Assembly (NCBI GenBank): GCA_036734025.1
Contig: DAIMZI010000014.1
Location: 1 to 61,786, forward strand
Direction: 5' to 3'
DNA: 61,786 nt
From: DAIMZI01 sp036734025
Lineage (GTDB): Bacteria; Pseudomonadota; Alphaproteobacteria; Rhizobiales; Rhodomicrobiaceae
Below are positions 34,219 through 41,630 of the stretch, in pieces; the first letter of the stretch is position 1; each line of letters begins with the position of its first letter. Below the pieces are notes generated by a model, which did not search any database, was not told the DNA's origin, and saw only the letters and a program-made list of their open reading frames with translations. The position numbers and the translations under genes are program-made.

Positions 34219-36036
34219 ATGTTTAGATTACAGGGCCGCTTTGTCGACAATCTCGGCAAGGTTTACGGCATTTATACACTCGGCTTTCTCGTGTTCTTCG
34301 CACTCATGGCCGTACTCGAACAATTTGGTGTGTCCGCCGCCACGATCGGTATTCTCTTCGTGGGCTTCACGGTGGTGATCTATGCCGTCATCGGCTGGCT
34401 TTCGCGCACGATGCAGGTCGAAGCCTACTATGTTGCCGGACGCGAGGTGCCAACGGTCTACAATGGTATGGCGACGGCTGCCGACTGGATGTCCGGTGCG
34501 TCCTTCGTGGCGCTTGCTGGTGGCATCTATTTCGGCGGCTATGGCTATCTCGCCTTCATCATCGGCTGGACCGGCGGCTACGTGCTGGTGAATTCGCTGA
34601 TGGCGCCATATCTGCGCAAGTTCGGCTGTTACACGGTGCCTGACTTCATCGGTACGCGGTATGGCGGCAATCTTACCCGCTTTCTTGCTGTCGTCATTCT
34701 CGTGGTCGCGTCCTTCACCTATGTGACTGCGCAGATCAACGCTTCAGGAACCATCGCAGCCCGCGCGCTTCAGGTCGACTTTGCCGTCGGCGTGTGGTTC
34801 GGCCTGCTGGGCATCCTGCTTTGCTCGATGCTGGGTGGCATGCGTGCTGTGACCTGGACCCAGGTGGCCCAGTACATCGTGCTCATCATCGCCTATCTGG
34901 TGCCGGTGATCTGGATGTCCAACGTTCAGGGCTTTGGTATCGTCCCGCACTTCAACTATGGTGAAGCAGCTCAGCGCATTGCCGAGTTGCAGCAGGAAAT
35001 CGGCTTGCAGCCACCGGCCGAAGCCATTGCGGGCTTGTCGGTCCTGACAAACGAGCATTTTGCGCCGACCGGCGAATTCATGGACAGCTGGAAGTTCTTC
35101 ACTCTGGCGCTGTGCATGATGGCTGGTACCGCGTCTCTGCCACACATCCTCATGCGCTACTTCACGACCCCGTCGGTTCGTGATGCACGCCGCTCGGTGG
35201 CGTGGTCGCTGTTCTTCATCACGCTGCTGTACTTCACGGCTCCGGCCCTGGCCACGCTGACCAAGTTGCAGATCCTCGATCCCAACCTGCCGACCAGCAT
35301 CATCGGTCAGCCGATTGCGGAAGTCCTGGCGCTGCCATGGATCCAGAACTGGGAAGCCGTGAACATGCTGCGTGTGGTCGACCAGAATGGTGATGGCATA
35401 TTGCAGCTTAACGAGTTCTTCATGCGTCCAGACATCGTCGTGCTGGCCACGCCTGAAATCGCCGGTCTGCCTTATGTCATATCTGGCCTCGTTGCCGCTG
35501 GTGGTCTGGCTGCTGCGATGTCAACCGCCGATGGTCTGCTGCTCGCGATCGCAAACGCGCTCAGCCACGATCTGTACTACAAGATCATCGACCCCAAGGC
35601 CGACACGCGCCTGCGTCTGACGGTTGCCCGCGTCCTGCTGATCGTGATCGGTGTGGCCGCGGCTATCATCGCCAGCTTGCAGCTTACCGGTATCCTTGGT
35701 GCGGTGGCCTGGGCGTTCTGCTTCGCGTGCTCCGGCCTGTTCTTCCCGCTCATACTGGGCATCTGGTGGAAGCGAGCCAATCGACCGGGCGCCATCGCCG
35801 GCATGGTCTTCGGCTTCGCCGCCGGTTCGGCCTATCTGTACTATGTGTTCAGCATGGGCGGAACGCCGATCCTTGGCATCGACCATCTCCGCTTCGGCAT
35901 GATCGGCATGCCGGTGAGCTTGGTCGCCATGGTCGTGGTCTCGCTGATGACTGCGGCGCCTGACGAGGAAACTCAGGCGATGGTTGACGAAGTGCGCATT
36001 CCGCGCGGCGAAACCATCCTGAGCGCAAGCCACTAA
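34219..36036 (+). CDS. Sodium/solute symporter (SSS family, VC_2705 type)
   Basis: The protein has 605 residues and about 13 membrane helices. SSS features are EAYYVAGREVPTVYNGMA near the N terminus, ADWMSGASF, and AAAMSTADGLLLAIANALSHD with the conserved Ser/Thr of the sodium site. Relatives include acetate/pyruvate-type permeases; the substrate is probably a small carboxylate but is not fixed by sequence. Residues 388-399 (DQNGDGILQLNE) form a canonical EF-hand loop in a hydrophilic region between helices. It is in an operon with DUF4212; its regulator candidate is on the other strand. Confidence 0.93.
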   Translation: MFRLQGRFVDNLGKVYGIYTLGFLVFFALMAVLEQFGVSAATIGILFVGFTVVIYAVIGWLSRTMQVEAYYVAGREVPTVYNGMATAADWMSGASFVALAGGIYFGGYGYLAFIIGWTGGYVLVNSLMAPYLRKFGCYTVPDFIGTRYGGNLTRFLAVVILVVASFTYVTAQINASGTIAARALQVDFAVGVWFGLLGILLCSMLGGMRAVTWTQVAQYIVLIIAYLVPVIWMSNVQGFGIVPHFNYGEAAQRIAELQQEIGLQPPAEAIAGLSVLTNEHFAPTGEFMDSWKFFTLALCMMAGTASLPHILMRYFTTPSVRDARRSVAWSLFFITLLYFTAPALATLTKLQILDPNLPTSIIGQPIAEVLALPWIQNWEAVNMLRVVDQNGDGILQLNEFFMRPDIVVLATPEIAGLPYVISGLVAAGGLAAAMSTADGLLLAIANALSHDLYYKIIDPKADTRLRLTVARVLLIVIGVAAAIIASLQLTGILGAVAWAFCFACSGLFFPLILGIWWKRANRPGAIAGMVFGFAAGSAYLYYVFSMGGTPILGIDHLRFGMIGMPVSLVAMVVVSLMTAAPDEETQAMVDEVRIPRGETILSASH

Positions 36037-36058
36037 GGCTTGATACAACTCGACATGG

Positions 36059-36088
36059 TCAGGGGCGGGCAGTATTGTCCGCCCCTGA
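36059..36088 (+). other. Strong intercistronic hairpin after the symporter gene
   Basis: A perfect ten-base stem, TCAGGGGCGG / CCGCCCCTGA, with a ten-base loop, 22 bp after the stop codon. No T run follows, and GGGAGG with a GTG start comes 20 bp later. It is more likely an mRNA-stabilising or partial termination element than an intrinsic terminator. Confidence 0.7.
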
Positions 36089-36109
36089 TACGTTGGGGAG
36101 GGAATTACC

Positions 36110-36472
36110 GTGCTGCCGGAGACGATTGCACCACTGCCGACATGGGTGCTCGCCATCGACTATGTGCTCGGGATGATCATGTGGACGCTGATCGGGCGTT
36201 CGGCCATGAACCTGTTCCTGCCCGAAAATTCCGATTTCTTCTTCATGCGCTTTTTCGTGCGCGCGACGGATCCGCTGCTGAAGCTCTTCAAGCCGATCAC
36301 GCCGAGCTTTCTGATCCCGCTGATGGTGCCGCTTTACGTCGCGTGGTTCTTCTACATGTTCCGCTTCTACATGATGCCGTGGCTGCTCGGCTATTCGGTA
36401 ATGGGCATGCTGTCCTTCCCGCTGGAAGGCGAAATATCGCGCTTCCTCGTCAACATGTTCTATCCGCGCTGA
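36110..36472 (+). CDS. Small membrane protein, YggT-like
   Basis: The protein has 120 residues with three hydrophobic stretches (about 10-30, 62-83, 86-105). Between the first and second lies FFVRATDPLLKLFKPITPSF, which resembles the YggT-family segment. The start is GTG 36110 with GGGAGG upstream. It directly follows the symporter and may be transcribed with it. Function unknown. Confidence 0.72.
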   Translation: MLPETIAPLPTWVLAIDYVLGMIMWTLIGRSAMNLFLPENSDFFFMRFFVRATDPLLKLFKPITPSFLIPLMVPLYVAWFFYMFRFYMMPWLLGYSVMGMLSFPLEGEISRFLVNMFYPR

Positions 36473-36564
36473 TCACGCCGGCGTGAAGCAGGGTGCACTG
36501 CGTAGTATTTGCAAACCGGCCAAGTCTCCATCACAATGATATATCGCAGATTGGAGATCACGGT

Positions 36565-36966
36565 GTGGAAGCGATCGAGAATGCCGCTTACATCTCAGTA
36601 GGTCGAGGGTGCGGTTTTGCCGGTCTTGCAGTCTTCATCACCATGGCGGGATTGAGCTTTGATCCGGTTCTTGCCACGCGCATGGGCGGCTTCGGCTGCC
36701 TCATCATCACCGGCTTCCTGGTTCTCAACGGTTTGCGTGCACGCAAGCGCCCCTACAAACGCACGGAAACCTGGATAATCCTGCCCAAGGACAAGCGTCC
36801 GCCCGAAACCATAGCCCAGCGCGTCGTTGGCGAGACCCTGCGCGAGACCTACATGTGGTTTGCCTATCAGGCGGCGCTGATTTCCGCCTGCATCTGGGCC
36901 ACGGTACTCGCGCTACAGATCGCGGATGTGCAGCCGCTCTTTGAAGTGCCGGAGCGCCGATCCTGA
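36565..36966 (+). CDS. Small membrane protein of unknown function
   Basis: The protein has 133 residues. Two adjacent hydrophobic helices (about 14-50) are followed by a basic loop (RARKRPYKRTETWIILPKDK) and a third helix near 105-125. I chose GTG 36565 because GGAG lies eight bases upstream; the frame is open from 36493 but the extra sequence looks random. It is the last plus-strand gene of the symporter cluster and convergent with the ABC-F gene. Confidence 0.62.
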   Translation: MEAIENAAYISVGRGCGFAGLAVFITMAGLSFDPVLATRMGGFGCLIITGFLVLNGLRARKRPYKRTETWIILPKDKRPPETIAQRVVGETLRETYMWFAYQAALISACIWATVLALQIADVQPLFEVPERRS

Positions 36967-36987
36967 AAATCGCGACTGCGCCTGCAT

Positions 36988-38880
36988 TTATCCGGCCGCC
37001 GCCTCATAGCTCTGCGAGGCAGCCAACCACGCCTCTTCGGCTTCTTCCAGCGCCTTGGCCAGCTCGCCCCGTTTTCTCGCGATGTCCTTCGCCTCTTCGG
37101 GCGCCCGCTGATAGAGTTGCGGATCAGCCAGCTTTTCGTCCAGCGCAGCAATCTTGTCCGACAGCGCGGCGATGTGCGCCTCGGCCTGAACTATGCGCTT
37201 TTTCAGCGGGGCAAGCTCGCTGCGCCGGGCAGCTGCGGCGCGCCGGTCATCCTCGCGAGACAGTTTCGCCTCGCCATTGCCGCTCTTTCGCGAATTGCCG
37301 CTCTTGCCCGATTGGCGCGGCGCCAGACACTCGGCGCGGTAGGTTTCGATATCGCCGTCATATTCGCTGACCGTGCCGCCCGCCACCAGCCAGAGCCGGT
37401 CGGCGCTGGCCTCGATCAGATGCCGGTCATGGCTGATCAGGATGACGGCGCCTTCATATTCGTTGAGCGCGTGCACCAGCGCCTCGCGGCTGTCCACATC
37501 CAGGTGGTTGGTCGGCTCATCGAGGATCAGCAGATGCGGCGCGTCAAACGTCGCAAGCGCCATCAGCAATCGCGCCTTTTCCCCGCCCGACAGCTTTTCC
37601 GCCGGCGTATCGGCCTTGTCGGCGCCAAAGCCTATCGCGCCCAGATGCGCACGCTTCTGCGCTTCCGTGGCATCCTCCATCAGGGCGGCGAAATTGTCAT
37701 AGGCCGACTTCGCCGGATGCAGATCATCAAGCTGATGCTGGGCAAAGAAGCCGACCTTAAGCTTCTTCAGCGCACGCCGGTGCCCGGCAAGGGGCGCCAA
37801 CCGGCCCGCGATCAGCTTGGCGAGCGTGCTCTTGCCGTTGCCGTTGGCGCCGAGCAGCGCAATGCGGTCATCGGCATCCAGGCGCAGATTGACATTGCGC
37901 AGAATGGGCTGCGCCGGATCATAGCCGGCTTCGGCATTTTCCAGCCGGATGAGCGGGTTGCCGAGGGGACGCTGCGGTGAGGCGAAGCGAAACGGCAGGA
38001 CCTGATTATCCATCTGCGCCGCTATCGGCTGCATCCGGCTGAGTGCCTTCAACCGGCTCTGGGCCTGGCGTGCCTTGGTCGCCTTGGCGCGAAACCGCTC
38101 GACAAATTCCTCCATGTGCCGGCGCGCGTCGTCCTGGCGCTTCTTCAGCTTGAGTTGCAGCCGCTGCTGCTCGCGCCTGGTCTCTTCGAACCTGTCATAG
38201 CCGCCCGAATAAAGGCTGAGCCGGTGATTCGACAGATGCAGGATGGCGCCGACCGAACTGTTGAGCAACTCACGATCATGGCTGACGATGATGACCGTGT
38301 GGGGGTAGGTGCGCACGAAATTTTCCAGCCAAAGCGTGCCCTCAAGATCCAGGTAGTTGGTCGGCTCGTCCAGCAGGAGGACATCGGGCGCGGCAAACAG
38401 TGCCGCCGCCAGCGCCACGCGCATGCGCCAGCCGCCTGAAAATTCGGCGCAAGGGCGCGCCTGAGCGGTCTCATCAAAGCCGAGCCCCGCAAGAATGATT
38501 GCTGCGCGCGCCGGTGCTGAATGCGCGTCGATATCCACCAGGCGCAGCTGGATTTCTGCAATGCGCTGCGGATCGCGCGCGGTTTGCGCTTCGCTCAGCA
38601 GGCGCGCGCGTTCGGTGTCCGCGCTCAGCACGGTATCGAGCAGGCTATCGCTTCCGCCCGGCGCTTCCTGCGCGACGCCGCCGATACGCGCATTGCGCGG
38701 CAGGGAGACCGCGCCGTCATCAGGGGCGACCTCGCCGGAGATGATCCGCAGGAGAGTGGACTTGCCGGTTCCATTGCGCCCGACCAGCCCGACTTTATGG
38801 CCAGCGGGAATGGCGGCGGTTGCGCCCTGAAAAAGCGTCCGGCCCTCGATGCGATAACTGAGTTCGTTGATATGCAGCAT
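36988..38880 (-). CDS. ABC-F family ATPase (Uup/YheS-like)
   Basis: The protein has 630 residues. Two ATP-binding cassettes (Walker A GRNGTGKSTLLRI and GANGNGKSTLAKLI; Walker B LLLDEPTNYLDL and LILDEPTNHLDV) are joined by a charged linker, and there are no membrane segments. A C-terminal coiled coil (about 545-615) is of the kind found in Uup and YheS. ABC-F proteins act on ribosomes or, for Uup, on DNA structures. Assignment within the family needs a tree. The ATG at 38880 is preferred; a GTG at 38886 is also possible. Confidence 0.9.
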   Translation of the reverse strand: MLHINELSYRIEGRTLFQGATAAIPAGHKVGLVGRNGTGKSTLLRIISGEVAPDDGAVSLPRNARIGGVAQEAPGGSDSLLDTVLSADTERARLLSEAQTARDPQRIAEIQLRLVDIDAHSAPARAAIILAGLGFDETAQARPCAEFSGGWRMRVALAAALFAAPDVLLLDEPTNYLDLEGTLWLENFVRTYPHTVIIVSHDRELLNSSVGAILHLSNHRLSLYSGGYDRFEETRREQQRLQLKLKKRQDDARRHMEEFVERFRAKATKARQAQSRLKALSRMQPIAAQMDNQVLPFRFASPQRPLGNPLIRLENAEAGYDPAQPILRNVNLRLDADDRIALLGANGNGKSTLAKLIAGRLAPLAGHRRALKKLKVGFFAQHQLDDLHPAKSAYDNFAALMEDATEAQKRAHLGAIGFGADKADTPAEKLSGGEKARLLMALATFDAPHLLILDEPTNHLDVDSREALVHALNEYEGAVILISHDRHLIEASADRLWLVAGGTVSEYDGDIETYRAECLAPRQSGKSGNSRKSGNGEAKLSREDDRRAAAARRSELAPLKKRIVQAEAHIAALSDKIAALDEKLADPQLYQRAPEEAKDIARKRGELAKALEEAEEAWLAASQSYEAAAG

Positions 38881-39122
38881 GGGCACAGGATTGGCACCTG
38901 CAAGCAGATTTCAAGCGATTTCTTCACCCCGCTCGGAATTGGCGAAGGGCAGGGGCAAGGGACCGGTGCGCCGGCTGCATGAAAAGGCGCGTGCCTCGTA
39001 TGACACGCCGGTCACATACCCGGATCAAGCCTTGCCCGAGCGCGGCTATGGGCTTGCCCAGCCGGGGCGCAAAAGCTATAAGCGGCCGCGGGATCAAATC
39101 GAATTATTGTTGCGGGGGCATC

Positions 39123-39545
39123 ATGGCCATTGAGCGGACCTTGTCGATCATCAAACCGGATGCAACCGAGCGCAATATTACCGGCAGCATCATCGCCAAG
39201 CTCGAGAGTGCCGGCTTGCGTGTCGTGGCGCAAAAGCGGGTGCGCTGGAGCACCGACCAGGCGAAGAAATTCTATGAGGTCCACAAGGAACGCCCGTTTT
39301 ACGGCGAGCTCGTGGGGTTCATGACGTCCGGGCCGATCGTCGTTCAGGTGCTGGAAGGCGAGAATGCCGTGGCGAAGAACCGCGAGGTGATGGGGGCGAC
39401 CAACCCGGCCGATGCCGCTCCCGGGACTATCCGCGCCGAGTTTGCCGAGAATATCGAGCGCAATTCGGTGCATGGTTCAGACAGCGCGGAGAATGCTGCG
39501 CTTGAAATTGCCCAGTGTTTTTCTCAAGACGAAATCGTTGGCTAG
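39123..39545 (+). CDS. ndk: Nucleoside diphosphate kinase
   Basis: The protein has 140 residues. It transfers the terminal phosphate of ATP to nucleoside diphosphates. The ends are canonical: AIERTLSIIKPDATERN and the active-site His in RNSVHGSDSAENA. ATG 39123 follows GGGGGC; the frame is open upstream but the alignment-conserved start is here. Monocistronic. Confidence 0.97.
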   Translation: MAIERTLSIIKPDATERNITGSIIAKLESAGLRVVAQKRVRWSTDQAKKFYEVHKERPFYGELVGFMTSGPIVVQVLEGENAVAKNREVMGATNPADAAPGTIRAEFAENIERNSVHGSDSAENAALEIAQCFSQDEIVG

Positions 39546-39546
39546 G

Positions 39547-39614
39547 TTAAGCCGCGCCGTTGCATAAATCTGCTACCGGGCCAAGCGGTTTTGCGCTTAA
39601 GCCGCGACGCTGCA
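39547..39614. repeat. Imperfect 18-bp direct repeat downstream of ndk
   Basis: TTAAGCCGCGCCGTTGCA (39547-39564) and TTAAGCCGCGACGCTGCA (39597-39614) differ at two positions and start exactly 50 bp apart. Confidence 0.8.
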
Positions 39615-39662
39615 ACACCTGTCATGCCTCGTGATGTCTGAAGCGGTGCCGGGACGATTGTG

Positions 39663-40121
39663 TCAGAAGCGGTGCTTGATGGTGCCACGAATGAGGACGT
39701 CGGAGTCGGTCTCCTGTTCGCGCCCGATCAGGGGCTGATCGTTCAACCCGGCCTTCGGCTCCTTCGCCGTGCCGTAGAGCAGTTCCAGCCCGAAATCCAG
39801 CCTCGGCAGCACACCGATCGTACCAATGCCGGGAATTGACAGAACCGTACCTTCATCGCCATCGGATCCGGTTGACAGATCGATGAGGCCGAGAGCAGGC
39901 AGTTCCCTAGCGGGCGAAGGCGGTGTGATCATCGCGGAGGTGCCGGCACCGCGCAACTCCTCCGGAGCGACCATCACCGATGTGCCGGGCACCGATGGCA
40001 CCACCTGAACCTCGGTGAAGGCATGCGCTGGCGCGACCCAGAGAACGGCCGCGAGCAGCCCGCCCATGACAGGGCGCGCAAGGTTCCAATCACCGATTGA
40101 TGTCCAAATACTTGTGCGCAT
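39663..40121 (-). CDS. Secreted or outer-membrane-associated protein, unknown
   Basis: The protein has 152 residues. A signal peptide (about 1-34, ending APAHA) is followed by a Pro/Val-rich linker and a short region that may form beta strands (PRLDFGLELLYG, SDVLIRGTIKHRF), ending in Phe as many outer-membrane proteins do. At this length a full barrel is unlikely. A perfect CtrA-type box lies 74-88 bp upstream. No family recognised. Confidence 0.68.
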   Translation of the reverse strand: MRTSIWTSIGDWNLARPVMGGLLAAVLWVAPAHAFTEVQVVPSVPGTSVMVAPEELRGAGTSAMITPPSPARELPALGLIDLSTGSDGDEGTVLSIPGIGTIGVLPRLDFGLELLYGTAKEPKAGLNDQPLIGREQETDSDVLIRGTIKHRF

Positions 40122-40460
40122 CGCACCTTACTCCTGCTCCATACTGATAACATGGCGCTGACCACGGACGGATGCAAGTATGTTGCAGATGGCCTTAAGT
40201 GATTGTTAATGCACCAGAATTTGGCATAAATCAGGCTGTGTGTGCCTTGCTTGCAACAATCAGGTGTGGCAACAGGCGGTTCCAACCCATGATTGGGCGG
40301 TCACAAGACCCGTGAGGCGTGCATAATTCACAGCATGTCCACAAGAAATTGTAAATTTGTGGGCTGGGGAGGTGTGTGCCGTGGCGCCGACCGCGCGAAG
40401 AATGGAGAATCGCCTCGGCAGGCTCGCGCCGTTGCCTCTGTTGTGGCGTTCGGCGCGCCG
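40122..40460. other. Intergenic region with a CtrA-type box
   Basis: 339 bp without a supported gene, moderately AT-rich at its left end. It is the upstream region of the secreted-protein gene and the downstream region of the tandem small membrane proteins. The CtrA box is listed separately. Confidence 0.55.
40195..40209 (-). promoter_or_regulatory. Perfect CtrA-type binding box TTAA-N7-TTAA
   Basis: TTAAGTGATTGTTAA matches the full alphaproteobacterial CtrA consensus exactly. It sits 74-88 bp upstream of the ATG at 40121, in the range expected for direct promoter control. A chance match in an AT-rich spot cannot be excluded. Confidence 0.5.
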
Positions 40461-40631
40461 TCAAAAGCCGTCGGCAAGCACACCCATCATCAGCACGATG
40501 TAACCGGCAAACAGGAGCCAGAAGGACACGTCGGTGACGAATGGAATGTAGTGTATGACGCCGGCCACGCCCAGCACAGCGAAAATGAACGACAGCAGGA
40601 ATACGGTGAAGCGCGGCGCATACAGTCTCAT
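40461..40631 (-). CDS. 56-residue membrane protein, paralogue of its upstream neighbour
   Basis: The sequence MRLYAPRFTVFLLSFIFAVL is followed by IHYIPFVTDVSFWLLFAGYI and MGVLADGF. Two hydrophobic helices flank a short loop. ATG 40631 is preceded by a strong GGAGGTG eight bases upstream; the longer open frame to 40745 is not needed. It shares its pattern (MRL at the start, Y.P in the loop, FW..., ending GF) with the 58-residue protein 73 bp upstream on the same strand. Confidence 0.75.
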   Translation of the reverse strand: MRLYAPRFTVFLLSFIFAVLGVAGVIHYIPFVTDVSFWLLFAGYIVLMMGVLADGF

Positions 40632-40704
40632 GGTCAGGCACCTCCAACTCGAAATGAGCGATATGCCGGCCAGACGCCCTCCGGCCCGCTCCGCCGCGAA
40701 GCCT

Positions 40705-40881
40705 TCAAAAACCCTTAAGCATGCAGCCGAGCGCCAGCAGGACAAATGCAGTCATGGCGACCCAGAAGCTGTCGATCGGCACATAGGTATTGACCTGCGG
40801 CACATAACGAACGGCAAATGCGAAGATCGCGAGCAGCATCGAAATGCGGAAAACCACGTTTGTTGGCGGTGACAAGCGCAT
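40705..40881 (-). CDS. 58-residue membrane protein, paralogue of its downstream neighbour
   Basis: Reading the minus strand from ATG 40881 gives MRLSPPTNVVFRISMLLAIF, then FAVRYVPQVNTYVPIDSFWV, ending GCMLKGF. GGGAG lies eight bases upstream. Two predicted helices surround a loop with YVP. The frame is short and easily overlooked, but similarity in length, order of features and start to the following gene supports it. Confidence 0.75.
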   Translation of the reverse strand: MRLSPPTNVVFRISMLLAIFAFAVRYVPQVNTYVPIDSFWVAMTAFVLLALGCMLKGF

Positions 40882-41077
40882 GGCTCAAACTCCCAGGTCG
40901 GTTAATACCTGCTCTTGGCGATAGACGAAAATCCTGTCACGGCGCAAGCGCGAAGTGACGGCACGACGCCAGGTTCAATCCCGGGTTGCGCCCGGCAATA
41001 TTGCCAGCGAGTTGGTGTCCGGCCATAAATGCTGCTTGCTGGAGAAGGATGCAGCTTACCTGGGAAGGATGACGATC

Positions 41078-41614
41078 ATGCGCATCATGGGCCGTATCAT
41101 TCTGGCCGTTATACTCATCGTCGGTACGCTTGCTGCTGTTTCCTATCTGCTGCCTGGTACTGTCGTGGTATCGCGTTCAACAGATATTTCGGCTTCGCCG
41201 GAGCGTATCTTCCCTGCGGTCAATGACTTGCGCCGTTTCAACGAATGGCAGCCCTGGGCGGCGCGTGATCCGAAGATGCGCCACACATTTTCCGGCCCAG
41301 GCGCCGGTGTCGGGGCACAGATGGTCTGGAGCAGCGAACAGTTCGGCGAGGGCCGGATGGAGATCATGAAGAGCGATCCGCCAGGACTGGTTGTCGTTGC
41401 GCTGGATTTTGGCACGCAGGGCAGGGCGATGTCGCAGACGACGCTGACGCCTCGCGGCGACGCCACCCGGGTCACATGGAGCATGACGTCGGAACTGGGC
41501 CTGAACCCGCTCAGCCGGTGGATGGGGCTGATGCTGGGGGGCTGGATCGGCGAGGACTACGAGCGGGGGCTCGTCAGGCTGAAGCGGCTGGTGGAAACCG
41601 GCGGCGCGGAGTGA
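41078..41614 (+). CDS. SRPBCC (polyketide cyclase/START-like) family protein with N-terminal anchor
   Basis: The protein has 178 residues. An N-terminal hydrophobic helix (about 4-24) anchors it. It is followed by a START-like fold beginning VVVSRSTDISASPERIFPAV, with NEWQPWAARDPKM and a C-terminal helix (GEDYERGLVRLKRLVE). Such proteins bind hydrophobic ligands; no ligand is predictable. ATG 41078 has GGGAAGG nine bases upstream. It is convergent with the aminotransferase gene. Confidence 0.82.
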   Translation: MRIMGRIILAVILIVGTLAAVSYLLPGTVVVSRSTDISASPERIFPAVNDLRRFNEWQPWAARDPKMRHTFSGPGAGVGAQMVWSSEQFGEGRMEIMKSDPPGLVVVALDFGTQGRAMSQTTLTPRGDATRVTWSMTSELGLNPLSRWMGLMLGGWIGEDYERGLVRLKRLVETGGAE

Positions 41615-41630
41615 TGTCTCTTCCGGTCCG

